Positions 19,339 through 28,659 of a stretch of 64,000 nucleotides of DNA are shown here, piece by piece. The stretch's first letter is position 1, and every line of letters begins with the position of its first letter. The stretch lies in contig JBBMRB010000009.1 of assembly GCA_038900335.1 (NCBI GenBank), positions 1-64,000 of the forward strand, in the 5' to 3' direction. The position numbers and the translations under genes were made by a program. The notes under the pieces were generated by a model that worked only from the letters and a program-made list of their open reading frames with translations, was not told where the DNA came from and did no database searches. Source of the stretch: Rs1 sp038900335. Lineage in GTDB: Bacteria; Pseudomonadota; Gammaproteobacteria; Pseudomonadales; Balneatricaceae.

Positions 19339-19379
19339 TGACTCAGTCAGAAAGTCAACCGATAGCTGCAGTATCGGTT
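19339..19379. promoter_or_regulatory. Two palindromes upstream of the sigma-54 promoter (possible enhancer sites or terminator)
   Basis: A perfect 11-bp palindrome TGACTCAGTCA (19339-19349) and an 8-bp inverted repeat AACCGATA-N7-TATCGGTT (19357-19379) lie about 95-150 bp upstream of the -24 element. That is the usual distance for NtrC-type enhancer sites. The second could instead be a weak terminator for the kinase gene, whose stop lies about 27 bp before it, although no good T-run follows. Both readings are inference. Confidence 0.4.
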
Positions 19380-19405
19380 ATTAAGGGCATGGCGCAATGA
19401 GTGCT

Positions 19406-21520
19406 CTAGTAAGCTTGTTGCTCTAGTGTGTTTTGCTCTGGATTTTGCTCTTGAGTGACGCAGTTAGGTAACCAGATAAAGAACTGCGTGCCACGATTCA
19501 CTTTTGAGCGTACGGCGATCTGTGCATCTAGCCCTTGAAGTATGGAATAACTGACAGATAGGCCAAGGCCTGTACCGCCAGGTGTGCGGCTAAAGAAAGG
19601 GTCAAAAATACGGTTTAAGACATCAGCGGGGATACCGCAACCGTTATCTTTGACGCTAATCATAACGCCTTCGTTGCGCCAATCGCGGCTGCGAATAATA
19701 ATCTTACCTTGTTTGTCACAGGCGGCAATGGCGTTCATCAGCAAGTTAATGAGTACTTGTTGCAGTTGTTGACGGTTACTCTCAATCTCAGTTGTGGCTC
19801 TTAAATCTAGTGATAATAAAATATTTTTAGCACTTAAATCATGTTTTATTAAGATGATAGTTGATTGAATAACATGGTTAATAGCCAGCTTAGTATAGGT
19901 GTTGGTGTATTCGCCTGGGCGTGAGAACTGTAGTAAATCATTGATGATAATGCGGATTCGATCTACCTGTTGAATGATCAAGCTAACCTCATTACTCACT
20001 TGCTTGCCGGCATCACCTAATTCGGCAACTAAAAGATCAAGGTAGCCTAAAATAACAGCAGTCGGGTTGTTTATTTCATGGGCGATGCCTGCGGTAAGCT
20101 CACCTATAGCCGCGAGTTTCTCCTTGGTGATCAGCTGCTCACGGGTGCTATGTAATAATTTGATATGCTGATTGAGAGAGTGTGTGCGCTCGCTAACTTT
20201 CAGTTCAAGCTGGTCGGCTGATGCTTGAATGTGATCATGCTGCTGCTCTAGTTGATCAAGCATTAAGTTAAACTCGACACTGAGAGTCTGTAGCTCATTG
20301 CTGGTATTTGCAGGTAAGGCAATGCGCTTGCGCTGGCCTTTGCGAATGTGATTGATCACGGTTACCATTGTTTCAATGGGTTTGAAGATACTTTTAGCAC
20401 CTAGCACCACAAGTAAGCCAATAACGGCCATGATAACGATAAAAATAATGAGCAGCTGCCACATCCAGCGATAAAAATTGTGCTTAAAAGGGGCTTCTAA
20501 AAAGCCGGCGTAAATCATACCTACCCGTTTATTATAAACATCGGTTATCGGCAAGTAGCCCGAGATATACCAATCGTTAACAACAAAGGCTCTATCTAGC
20601 CAGCGCCCGCCATTGATAAATACTTTTTGTTTCACCTGCTCTGATACCCTAGTACCTAATGCCCGCCTTTTCGGTAATTCAAGCGTCAGTACATTGGTGC
20701 TGATACGCACATCTTCCAAGAAGATAGTCACATTACCTATGCTGTCATAAGCGAGCGATGAGTCAGTGTAAACGGTATCTTTAATGTGATCGACCAAGGT
20801 TGAATTACCATTCATTAATACCCCCGCGCTCAGCAGTGCCTGTACCTGCCCTTGTTGGTCAACTAATGGGAATACTAAGTGTAAGATCATACCGCGATCT
20901 TCAATAAGCCTAGCCGTTGGCTCTGCGTTTTGTGTCGGCGATAAAGTCAGTAGTGCTCGCTGAGCAAGGTCAGGGGAGAGCGCTTGTAAATGCGCGCGAT
21001 CAAAAATTTCAACACCACTTAAGGCTCTTCCATTCATAGCCTCTTTTAATAATGGGCTCTGTGAGCCAATACAGTTTTGCGGTGCTAATAGCTGACAGCC
21101 ATTGGGTGATAACAGTTGAATAAAGTCTAATCGCGACTCTTGTTGCATCTTTTCTAGCTGTGATTGCAGTGCTAAGGCATGGGCGTTGTTGAGCGCTATC
21201 GACTGCGGTTTATTAATGTCGGTGCTGGTATAGGAGCTAGAGTATGACTTTAAATAAACGCTGCGAAACTCAGGTGCTTGTGCCACTAGTGACAGCTCTG
21301 TTAAGTAGTTTTCTTGGGTATCTCGAAAGCTCTGGTTAGCTACCGCTAAATCGGTACTCACTTTCATCAGTAAATGGCGATAACCTGACTCATTAGTCCA
21401 GTAGTAAAGCATCGCTAATAAAATGGTGGCCATTAATATTAAGGGGCACAGTACCAATATTAGGATGCGAGTTCTAATGCTATGGAAAATAGATTTGTGC
21501 TTAACTTTGGTGATCGGCAT
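19406..21520 (-). CDS. Membrane sensor histidine kinase (NtrB/DctB-like) with Cache-type sensor
   Basis: About 704 residues from the ATG at 21520 (an in-frame TTG at 21535 is possible but has no ribosome site). TM1 (about 17-40), a large periplasmic region of about 310 residues that looks like a Cache-type ligand sensor (it includes GVLMNGN and the GRWLDRAFVVNDWYISGYLP stretch), and TM2 (about 360-382). Then HAMP, a coiled coil, HisKA (AHEINNPTAVILGYLDL) and HATPase_c (DNGCGIP, GGTGLGLSVS). It probably senses an extracellular carboxylate and phosphorylates the sigma-54 regulator whose gene it overlaps. The short HisKA with NNP matches NtrB/DctB partners of NtrC-type regulators. Confidence 0.92.
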   Translation of the reverse strand: MPITKVKHKSIFHSIRTRILILVLCPLILMATILLAMLYYWTNESGYRHLLMKVSTDLAVANQSFRDTQENYLTELSLVAQAPEFRSVYLKSYSSSYTSTDINKPQSIALNNAHALALQSQLEKMQQESRLDFIQLLSPNGCQLLAPQNCIGSQSPLLKEAMNGRALSGVEIFDRAHLQALSPDLAQRALLTLSPTQNAEPTARLIEDRGMILHLVFPLVDQQGQVQALLSAGVLMNGNSTLVDHIKDTVYTDSSLAYDSIGNVTIFLEDVRISTNVLTLELPKRRALGTRVSEQVKQKVFINGGRWLDRAFVVNDWYISGYLPITDVYNKRVGMIYAGFLEAPFKHNFYRWMWQLLIIFIVIMAVIGLLVVLGAKSIFKPIETMVTVINHIRKGQRKRIALPANTSNELQTLSVEFNLMLDQLEQQHDHIQASADQLELKVSERTHSLNQHIKLLHSTREQLITKEKLAAIGELTAGIAHEINNPTAVILGYLDLLVAELGDAGKQVSNEVSLIIQQVDRIRIIINDLLQFSRPGEYTNTYTKLAINHVIQSTIILIKHDLSAKNILLSLDLRATTEIESNRQQLQQVLINLLMNAIAACDKQGKIIIRSRDWRNEGVMISVKDNGCGIPADVLNRIFDPFFSRTPGGTGLGLSVSYSILQGLDAQIAVRSKVNRGTQFFIWLPNCVTQEQNPEQNTLEQQAY

Positions 21521-22877
21521 CGTGAGTTTGCTCAAGTTTACGGTCTAGCGTTTTACGGGTGATCCCCAATGATTTTGCCGCTTGGCTTTTATTGCCTTTA
21601 AAGTCAGCTAGCACCTGTTCAATATAATGTCGCTGTACTCGCTGTAAAGACCAGCCCAGCGGGTAGTGGCTATTATCTGCTGATTGCTCAGCCCCGCTTT
21701 GGGGCAATAGTTGCTTAGGCGAGCAATTGAGTAACATGGCACGTTCTAATAAATTGCGTAATTCACGAACATTACCAGGCCAAGCATAAGTTTGCAGTGC
21801 CAGTATATCAGCTGCATTTAAGCTGATAGGTGCAAGGCCTAAATCATCCGCTAACTGGCGAATAAAATGGCTGCAAAGTGCCGCTATATCTTGGGGTCTG
21901 TCGCGCAGAGTCGGCAAGCTGATCGGCAGTATATTTAGGCGATAAAATAAATCAGCACGAAATAGTTGTTTATCGACCAGTTCGGTGAGGGGTTTATTAC
22001 TGGCGGTGACAATACGTACATCGACTGTTTTTTCACGATTTGAGCCTAGTGGCCTAATCGCAGATTCCTCTAATACTCGCAGTAATTTGCCCTGTAAAAG
22101 TAGGGGCATTTCACTGATTTCATCGAGAAATAAGGTACCGCCATCGGCGTAACTAAATAAGCCTTGTCGCGCTTGAGTGGCGTTAGTAAACGCCCCTTTA
22201 ATATGGCCAAACAACTCTGATTCTATCAGCTCAGGGGCAATGGCTGCACAGTTAATAGGTACGAAAGCACCGCGGCGATTACTGAGATTATGTAAGGCAT
22301 TAGCCACTAGCTCTTTACCGGTACCGGTTTCGCCTTCAATTAATACCGATGATTTCGTCGGCGCAACTCTGACAATCAGATCATTAACCTGTCGCATTAA
22401 AGGTGAGTCGCCAATAATTGAACTGCTGTTATCTTGTCGGCCTAAGCGGTGTTTGTAGGCTGAGTTCTCACGTGTTAAACAGGTGTTTTTGAAACAGCGA
22501 TCAGCGGCACTAAGCATTTGCTCTAAGCGAAATGGTTTTAAAATAAAATCACCGACACCAAGGCGAACGGCGGCGACAGCGTTTTCTAAATCGGCAAAAC
22601 CGGTCATTAAAATAATGGCGGTATTGTTAAGAGGTTGCTCAAGGCTCTGCAACCAAGATATACCAGATTGGCCGGGCATATTAATATCGACAATCATCAA
22701 ATCATATAGTTTTTGGCTGCGCAGTAAATCAGCATCTTTAGTATTGTGGGCAATATCGACCACGGTATAGAGCTTGCTTAATGCTCTCTTTAAAAAATCA
22801 CAAACGCCTTCTTCATCATCGACGATCAAAATAGAAAACGCCGCGGTATTGAGTGGCTGTGAACTGTTTGCTGACAT
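21501..22877 (-). CDS. NtrC-family sigma-54-dependent response regulator
   Basis: 458 residues: receiver (16-130, acidic pair Asp20-Asp21, phospho-Asp64, Lys114), AAA+ sigma-54 activation domain (about 155-385; Walker A GETGTGKE at 182-189, Walker B LFLDEIS near 250) and Fis-type helix-turn-helix (about 425-452, NKSQAAKSLGITRKTLDRKL). The sigma-54 contact loop reads GAFTNA (228-233) instead of the consensus GAFTGA, a variant known in some active members. It overlaps the kinase start, giving a coupled pair. The likely target is the sigma-54 promoter at 19229-19246. Confidence 0.94.
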   Translation of the reverse strand: MSANSSQPLNTAAFSILIVDDEEGVCDFLKRALSKLYTVVDIAHNTKDADLLRSQKLYDLMIVDINMPGQSGISWLQSLEQPLNNTAIILMTGFADLENAVAAVRLGVGDFILKPFRLEQMLSAADRCFKNTCLTRENSAYKHRLGRQDNSSSIIGDSPLMRQVNDLIVRVAPTKSSVLIEGETGTGKELVANALHNLSNRRGAFVPINCAAIAPELIESELFGHIKGAFTNATQARQGLFSYADGGTLFLDEISEMPLLLQGKLLRVLEESAIRPLGSNREKTVDVRIVTASNKPLTELVDKQLFRADLFYRLNILPISLPTLRDRPQDIAALCSHFIRQLADDLGLAPISLNAADILALQTYAWPGNVRELRNLLERAMLLNCSPKQLLPQSGAEQSADNSHYPLGWSLQRVQRHYIEQVLADFKGNKSQAAKSLGITRKTLDRKLEQTHDADHQS

Positions 22878-23071
22878 GAAACCTCTTATATTGACTATGA
22901 AAAATCTACAGCTGATTGCAGATGATATTTTTTCAGTGCAAAACTAACACCATTATTAGATTATTGCTATTTTGTCTGATGAGCCACAATCTAAAAGTCA
23001 TATGTTAACTATTATGTTAGATGATGGTATAAATTAGCTTTCACATTGTAACGGATTTAACGAGTAAATTA

Positions 23072-23554
23072 ATGTCTTATATTATTGCAGAGATAACAGC
23101 GCAACACGATGAAAAGATTTGCAACATCATAGAGTTAGTCGGTAGAGAATACGGTGCAATTGGTGAGGGTTTTGGGCCCTCAGATAGCGAAGTCAAAGCG
23201 ATGAGCCAACATTACAACGATGAACAGGCAAGTCGTTATCTGGTGGCTATTGTCGATGGCTGTATTGTCGGCGGCAGCGGTATTGCGGCGTTTGATGATA
23301 CTGGTAAAGTGTGTGAGTTACGTAAGTTGTTTCTGCTCCCTGAAAGTCGCGGTCTAGGTTTGGGTAAACAACTGGTGGATGAATGTTTAGCGTACGCTCA
23401 AAGTAAAGGCTATCAGCAATGTTATTTAGATACGCTGGCAAATATGAAGCCGGCGATTGCGCTGTATCAAAAAATGGGTTTTGAGCATTTAGATGCACCC
23501 TTAGCAGGTACTATCCATAATGGTTGTGATGTGTGGATGCTCAAAACGCTATAG
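23072..23554 (+). CDS. GNAT-family N-acetyltransferase
   Basis: This 160-residue protein has the acetyl-CoA binding motif A as LRKLFLLPESRGLGLGKQL (about 89-107; R/Q-x-x-G-x-G/A satisfied by RGLGLG). It also has the C-terminal YLDTLANMKPAIALYQKMGF segment typical of the fold. The substrate, a small amine or protein N-terminus, cannot be deduced. It stands alone and is convergent with the NSS transporter. Confidence 0.88.
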   Translation: MSYIIAEITAQHDEKICNIIELVGREYGAIGEGFGPSDSEVKAMSQHYNDEQASRYLVAIVDGCIVGGSGIAAFDDTGKVCELRKLFLLPESRGLGLGKQLVDECLAYAQSKGYQQCYLDTLANMKPAIALYQKMGFEHLDAPLAGTIHNGCDVWMLKTL

Positions 23555-23555
23555 A

Positions 23556-23593
23556 GCACACTATAAAAACAGCGCCCTGAGTTTATAGTGTGC
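23556..23593. terminator. Long inverted repeat between convergent genes
   Basis: GCACACTATAAA and TTTATAGTGTGC form a perfect 12-bp stem with a 14-nt loop between the GNAT stop (23552-23554) and the transporter stop at 23605. Neither side has a clear T-run, so it is a likely but non-canonical bidirectional transcript end. Confidence 0.5.
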
Positions 23594-23604
23594 GACAGTT
23601 TATA

Positions 23605-24996
23605 TTAGCTAAGCTCTAATAAACCTATTGAATTGGCGAAGACAAGTAAAATTGCAATCGGTGCGACCCAGCGCAGCAATAGAATCACGGTATTAAACTG
23701 CCAGGCAAGTAGATTAAGCTCCTCTTTGACCACCTGTTCTTTCATCACCCAGCCGACAAAAACTGAGATCAATAAGCCACCTAGTGGCAACATCACGTTG
23801 GCTGTAATGTAATCTAGGAACTCAAAGATATCAGCGCCCATGCCAAATGATAACTTGGTCCAGGTCGCCCCTGCAAAGGAGAAAATAGTTAATAGTGACA
23901 TTAACCAGATGCCCAGGCCTGCTACCATAGCGGCTTTTGCACGTGTTAAGCCTTGGCGCTCGACGAGGTAAGCAGCCGCTGATTCAAGTAGTGCGATTGC
24001 CGAGGTAAAGGCTGCAAATACAATCATCACAAAAAATAGCGTACCGACAAAATCACCATATGGCATATTACCAAAAGCGATAGATAGCGATTTGAACAAT
24101 AAGCCAGGGCCCTCTGAGGGCTCTAAACCATTGGCAAAGACAATAGGGTAGATAGCAAGGCCTGCGACTAGCGCCACCATAGTATCAGCAATTGCAATCA
24201 TCACTGAGGTTTTAGCAATAGAGACGCCTTGCGGTAAATAAGCGCCAAACACCATCATAATGCCAGAGGCTAAGCTCAAGGTAAAAAAGGCGTGGCCCAG
24301 AGCCACCAGTACACCGTTGATTGATAGTTTAGAGAAATCGACACCGAACATAAAAGAGAATGCGGCGGCAAAATCACCAACGATTGCCGAGTAAAGCATG
24401 ATGCCAACTAATAGCACCAACAACGCTGGCATTAAGTAAGTGACAGCGGTTTCTAAGCCGTCTTTTACCCCTTTAGAGATAACAAAGGTGACGCCTGCGA
24501 CTATTAAAGTAGTCCAAATTAGTAGCTGATTGAAACTGGTTATCAAGCCTGTAAATAAATCACTGATCGCTTGGGTATGAGTAGCGGGGTCAGCCGCTGC
24601 TGCACTTAACTCACCGCTAGCTGCAAAGAACACGTAGGCGACAGCCCAGCCGGCAATGACGACATAAAAGCTTAAAATTAAAAAGCCCGATACTACGCCC
24701 ATCGAACCGATAATCGACCAATAGCTTGGTTTGCCTGCTTGTGTCGCACAATGCGCCACAGCATTAGCAGGGCTAGAGCGGCCACGCTTACCAATGATAA
24801 CCTCAGCCATCATCACTGGGATGCCGATAAATAGGATACATAACAGGTAAACTAAAACGAAGGCACCGCCACCGTTTTCACCCATGATGTATGGAAATTT
24901 CCAGATGTTTCCCAAACCGACAGCCGCGCCCGTTGCCGCAAGAACGTATGCATAGCGACTAGACCAGCGATTTGAAGTAGTGGTATCTTTGCTCAT
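23605..24996 (-). CDS. Sodium-dependent transporter, NSS (SNF) family
   Basis: 463 residues with about 11-12 membrane segments. The N-terminal RWSSRYAYVLAATGAAVGLGNIWKFPY type signature (TM1, unwound Na+ site), the following GGGAFVLVYLLC segment and the conserved TM6 region (FFTLSLASGIMMVFGAY) mark the NSS family. Bacterial members import amino acids or related amines with Na+. Monocistronic, with about 386 bp of free DNA ahead of it. Confidence 0.94.
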   Translation of the reverse strand: MSKDTTTSNRWSSRYAYVLAATGAAVGLGNIWKFPYIMGENGGGAFVLVYLLCILFIGIPVMMAEVIIGKRGRSSPANAVAHCATQAGKPSYWSIIGSMGVVSGFLILSFYVVIAGWAVAYVFFAASGELSAAAADPATHTQAISDLFTGLITSFNQLLIWTTLIVAGVTFVISKGVKDGLETAVTYLMPALLVLLVGIMLYSAIVGDFAAAFSFMFGVDFSKLSINGVLVALGHAFFTLSLASGIMMVFGAYLPQGVSIAKTSVMIAIADTMVALVAGLAIYPIVFANGLEPSEGPGLLFKSLSIAFGNMPYGDFVGTLFFVMIVFAAFTSAIALLESAAAYLVERQGLTRAKAAMVAGLGIWLMSLLTIFSFAGATWTKLSFGMGADIFEFLDYITANVMLPLGGLLISVFVGWVMKEQVVKEELNLLAWQFNTVILLLRWVAPIAILLVFANSIGLLELS

Positions 24997-25382
24997 TTAA
25001 AACCCATAAATTGTTAAGAAGACAGATTGGCGCGATTATAACAAAGATTGATAATCGCTAATTAAAAACACGGTCATTTTTTAATAAGATAACGACAAAA
25101 TAGCGAATAAATATGGCGATATTGCAAAAATAATAATTTTTTTGGATGAGCGATATAAGAGGTTTGATAGTGTCGTCTGAAATAGGCTAAATAATGAGCA
25201 CTGATAGTGCTTTAAAGCTTGGTTTTATAATGGCTATCGCTTTCTTGTGAGCATTTAAGCTCTCTATTAGTGAAGTTGATATTCACTAACCACTGATTCG
25301 CGATATCATTGCGTTATTAAGCGAGATTGATATTTTTAATCGATCAGCTACCACTTTGTACGTTTAGGAAAAGGTAATTAAA
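24997..25382. promoter_or_regulatory. Divergent intergenic region with a 23-bp inverted repeat
   Basis: This 386-bp AT-rich stretch carries no gene. It separates the NSS transporter from the following plus-strand gene and must hold both promoters. TTAGTGAA-N7-TTCACTAA at 25267-25289 is a perfect 8-bp dyad about 95 bp upstream of the plus-strand ATG, a possible operator. Nothing else stands out. Confidence 0.35.
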
Positions 25383-25826
25383 ATGATGAATACCAAAATA
25401 TATAAAGCTGTCCATGATCTAGCACAGGCGCTGATGAGAGCCGCTAGTAAAGAAGATAGAGTGAAATTTGATGAGCTGTATGTGCAGTTGCAACAAATTT
25501 GCGTGGACAACGATAACACTGATAAAGACCATCCGGTGCAGTGGGAAACGCTGGCTGATTTTACTGAAGAGTTAGAGGATGCTCTCGTGTTGTATGCCAA
25601 GGCACTGGAAAAATCAGTGGCGATTAACTCTAAAGATCACCTGTCATCAATAGCTTTTTCAATGGCGACACTGCAGTTGGAATTAGGTCAAACTGAGGCG
25701 GCGATCAAAAATTTGCAAGATGCTAAAATCAGTGCCAATAAAATCGAAGATAAAGAATTCAAAGTAGAGATTAATGAGTTGCTAGAATCACTGTTAGCAC
25801 AGCAAGAGGATGATGACGTTAGCTAA
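25383..25826 (+). CDS. Small acidic alpha-helical (TPR-like) protein of unknown function
   Basis: 147 residues, no signal peptide or membrane segment, strongly acidic at the C-terminus (QQEDDDVS). The segment from about 70 to 120 reads as paired helices with TPR-like spacing (LYAKALEKSVAI..., MATLQLELGQTEAAIKNLQDA). I recognise no family. Two adjacent ATG codons are present, with AAAAGG just upstream. It may belong with the DUF1499 gene that follows. Confidence 0.75.
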   Translation: MMNTKIYKAVHDLAQALMRAASKEDRVKFDELYVQLQQICVDNDNTDKDHPVQWETLADFTEELEDALVLYAKALEKSVAINSKDHLSSIAFSMATLQLELGQTEAAIKNLQDAKISANKIEDKEFKVEINELLESLLAQQEDDDVS

Positions 25827-25913
25827 ACTAATCAGCAGCTATTAATCATTGTCTAAAGTGATGGCTGATCATTGCTATTTTTACCATTATTTGTTTATCG
25901 CACTGGAAAAACT

Positions 25914-26651
25914 ATGAGTAAACGCTCGTCTCACTTAGGTTCTGTCGTCATTATTATTGCGCTAGTCGCAGTGTTTAGCGTGGCTTTGATGATTTTTGGT
26001 ACCCGCTTTGACTGGTGGCAACCTATTGATGGCTTTTTGATGGTCAGATCATATTTGAATCTATTGGGCTATGGTGTGCTCGGTTTAGGTTTTATCGCTA
26101 TGCTGCATCAATTGATCAGGGCTAACAAAAGGGGCTTAGTAAAAGCGGCAATAGCTAGCAGTATTGGCCTTGGGCTATTAGCGCCGATGCTTTATAGCTT
26201 TGTTCAGCCTGTACAGCGCTTTCCGCCGATTCATGATATTACGACAGATACTAATAATGTGCCGATGTTTTTAGTATTAAATGATCAGCGAGCGGGAGCG
26301 AAAAACACGTTAACTTATGAAGGCGTTAACGTCGCTAAGCAGCAACTAGCAGCGTTTGCTGATATTACCTCTATTCACAGCCAAAAAGATGCTGAGCAGG
26401 CCTTTGAGCATGCTTTAGCTATCGTTAAAGAAAAAGGCTGGCAAATAATCGCTCAAGATTTGGATAAATTACACATTGAGGCAAGTGCTCGAACATCAGT
26501 TTATCATTTTGTCGATGATGTGGTGATAGTGGTGACGCCGCTGGCGAATGGCAGTAAGGTTGATATGCGCAGTGTCTCTCGTATAGGTCGCGGTGATAGA
26601 GGGGTGAACGCTGCGAGAATTCGTGATTTTATCAACACGTTTAATAGCTAA
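25914..26651 (+). CDS. DUF1499 membrane protein
   Basis: 245 residues from the ATG at 25914, which has GGAAAA eight bases upstream; a TTG at 25872 in the same frame has no such site. Three hydrophobic segments (about 10-30, 47-67, 76-98) precede a soluble DUF1499 domain (about 110-243). The domain shows the family landmarks RFPPIHDITTD near its start and MRSVSRIGRGDRGVNAARIRDF at its end. Function of the family is unknown; some members sit in envelope or antibiotic-response loci. Confidence 0.85.
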   Translation: MSKRSSHLGSVVIIIALVAVFSVALMIFGTRFDWWQPIDGFLMVRSYLNLLGYGVLGLGFIAMLHQLIRANKRGLVKAAIASSIGLGLLAPMLYSFVQPVQRFPPIHDITTDTNNVPMFLVLNDQRAGAKNTLTYEGVNVAKQQLAAFADITSIHSQKDAEQAFEHALAIVKEKGWQIIAQDLDKLHIEASARTSVYHFVDDVVIVVTPLANGSKVDMRSVSRIGRGDRGVNAARIRDFINTFNS

Positions 26652-26865
26652 GTAGCTATATTTAAATACGTTATAAAATTAGCTCTTTTACAGGGCCGCT
26701 TGCTATTTGATTTTAGATAGCTGAAAAATATAAAGCGGCGATGTTATTATGATCTATATTGATGACTTGATCGTATCAATAATAGGATCAAGATTTTTGC
26801 TGTCATTGAGCTATGCTTACTAACACCTAGGTTAAATATTCCCTTTAAATAAGGCGCTGTATTAA

Positions 26866-28620
26866 ATGGATAAAATACTAAAAATTGAAGAGCAGAGAAA
26901 AAAACTAGTATATGCCGGTAAAATGGGCTTTGTTCATTGGCTGGTGGTTATTTTTTCTGTTGTTTTAACCTTAGCTGCCTGGCAGTACTCTAAACAGCAG
27001 TTAGAGCAAAAACTGGATGCAAAGTTTGACCGCAATGCTCAGCAAGTGGTTAGGTTAGTAAAAGAGCGTATGCAGTTATACGAAAATGTGCTCTGGGGTG
27101 CGGTCGCCTATATTGATGTTGCCGGTAGCGATATTAATTATTCTCAATGGCTTACCTATTCAAATAGTTTAAATATAGATCTAACTTACCCTGGCATTAA
27201 TGGTATTGGGGTGATTTATAATATAAAAGAAGCCGAGTTAGCAAATTATTTAAAACAACAGCAAGCACTGAGGCCAAATTACTCAATACATCCTGATCAT
27301 GCTGAAAACGATTATTGGCCTATTACCTACATTGAGCCGGCAAAGACCAACCTGCAAGCCGTCGGTTTAGATATGACATTTGAAAAAAACCGACATTCAT
27401 CTATCAAGAAAGCACGAGACTCTGGTAAATCACAACTGACAGGGCCCATTACATTAGTACAAGATGACATGAAAACGCCGGGTTTTCTGTTTTATGCGCC
27501 TTTTTATAAAAATGGCCGCAAGCCTAATGATATAGCACAAAGACGAGATGCTATTGTCGGCGTCACATACGCCCCTTTTATTATGAAAAAATTAATGCTC
27601 GGTACTCTAGCGCGTGAAAACCGAAATGTCAGTATTCAAATAAAAGATGGTGAACAATTACTGTTTGACGATGATGACATGAATATGAACATCCAATTGG
27701 ATGATAATCCGCTATATTCAAAAGAAATCAGTATTGATATGTATGGGCGAATTTGGACGTTTTATATCCAATCAGATATGAGCTTTAGGGAGGAGGCTTC
27801 GAGTAACCAATCGCTGTTTATTATTGTTGGCGGCCTAACGATTGATTTTTTATTGCTGTGTGTCTTTATGTTTTTATCAAAAGCGAACAGAAAAGCGCTG
27901 CGCTATGCCGATCAAATGACGATTGTATTGGAAGAGCAAAAAGCCAATTTGCAGCGCTCAAACCAAGATTTAGAGCAATTCTCATATATTGCCTCTCACG
28001 ATCTTAAATCACCATTGAGTGCAATTAAGCAGCTAGTGAGTTGGATAGAGGAAGACTGCCAGCAAGTATTACCTGATGAATCAAAAAAGCATTTACAATT
28101 ATTAACCCAGCGCAGCGACAGAATGATGAGGTTACTTGATGATTTACTCGCTTATTCACGAGTGAATCGCTCAGTATTTGAGATGGAACCTGTCAATTTA
28201 GCACTGCTTTGTAAAGATGCTTTAGAGCTGAGCGGTGTTGCAGATCAGTTTCGTTTAGAGGTAGAGGATGTTGTGATCAATATTCAAAGGACACCATTAG
28301 ACATCGTGCTCAGAAATTTAGTGTCAAACGTCACTAAACACCACCATAAAAAAACCGGTATTATTACAGTGGCCTATCAGCAAAATAGACATTCTCACAT
28401 TATTTCAGTGGCCGATGATGGGCCTGGCATCCCTGAAGCATTTCATGAGAAAGCATTGGAAATGTTTCAAACATTACAACCTAGGGATAAAGTAGAGGGT
28501 AGCGGTATGGGGCTCTCGATGATTAAGAGAATAGTAGAGCATCATCACGGTAGTGTGAAGATTGAGTCTGATGGCATTAATGGTACTAAAGTAATAATAT
28601 ATTGGTTAAAAGAACAGTAA
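26866..28620 (+). CDS. CHASE-domain sensor histidine kinase
   Basis: 584 residues: TM1 (about 22-40), extracytoplasmic CHASE domain (about 75-290; GINGIGVIYNI, SIHPDHAENDYWPITYIEP, GLDMTFEKNR and LTGPITLVQD are its usual landmarks), TM2 (316-337). A coiled coil leads to HisKA (His378 in ASHDLKSPLSAIKQL) and HATPase_c (DDGPGIP, GSGMGLSMIKRI). CHASE domains bind small extracellular molecules such as cytokinin-like adenine derivatives or peptides; the ligand here is unknown. The short response regulator 39 bp downstream and the REC-GGDEF-EAL gene after it form an apparent sensory operon. Confidence 0.93.
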   Translation: MDKILKIEEQRKKLVYAGKMGFVHWLVVIFSVVLTLAAWQYSKQQLEQKLDAKFDRNAQQVVRLVKERMQLYENVLWGAVAYIDVAGSDINYSQWLTYSNSLNIDLTYPGINGIGVIYNIKEAELANYLKQQQALRPNYSIHPDHAENDYWPITYIEPAKTNLQAVGLDMTFEKNRHSSIKKARDSGKSQLTGPITLVQDDMKTPGFLFYAPFYKNGRKPNDIAQRRDAIVGVTYAPFIMKKLMLGTLARENRNVSIQIKDGEQLLFDDDDMNMNIQLDDNPLYSKEISIDMYGRIWTFYIQSDMSFREEASSNQSLFIIVGGLTIDFLLLCVFMFLSKANRKALRYADQMTIVLEEQKANLQRSNQDLEQFSYIASHDLKSPLSAIKQLVSWIEEDCQQVLPDESKKHLQLLTQRSDRMMRLLDDLLAYSRVNRSVFEMEPVNLALLCKDALELSGVADQFRLEVEDVVINIQRTPLDIVLRNLVSNVTKHHHKKTGIITVAYQQNRHSHIISVADDGPGIPEAFHEKALEMFQTLQPRDKVEGSGMGLSMIKRIVEHHHGSVKIESDGINGTKVIIYWLKEQ

Positions 28621-28659
28621 AATTTCAAGAAATAGTTAAGAGAGAGATGGAGGTCAAGC

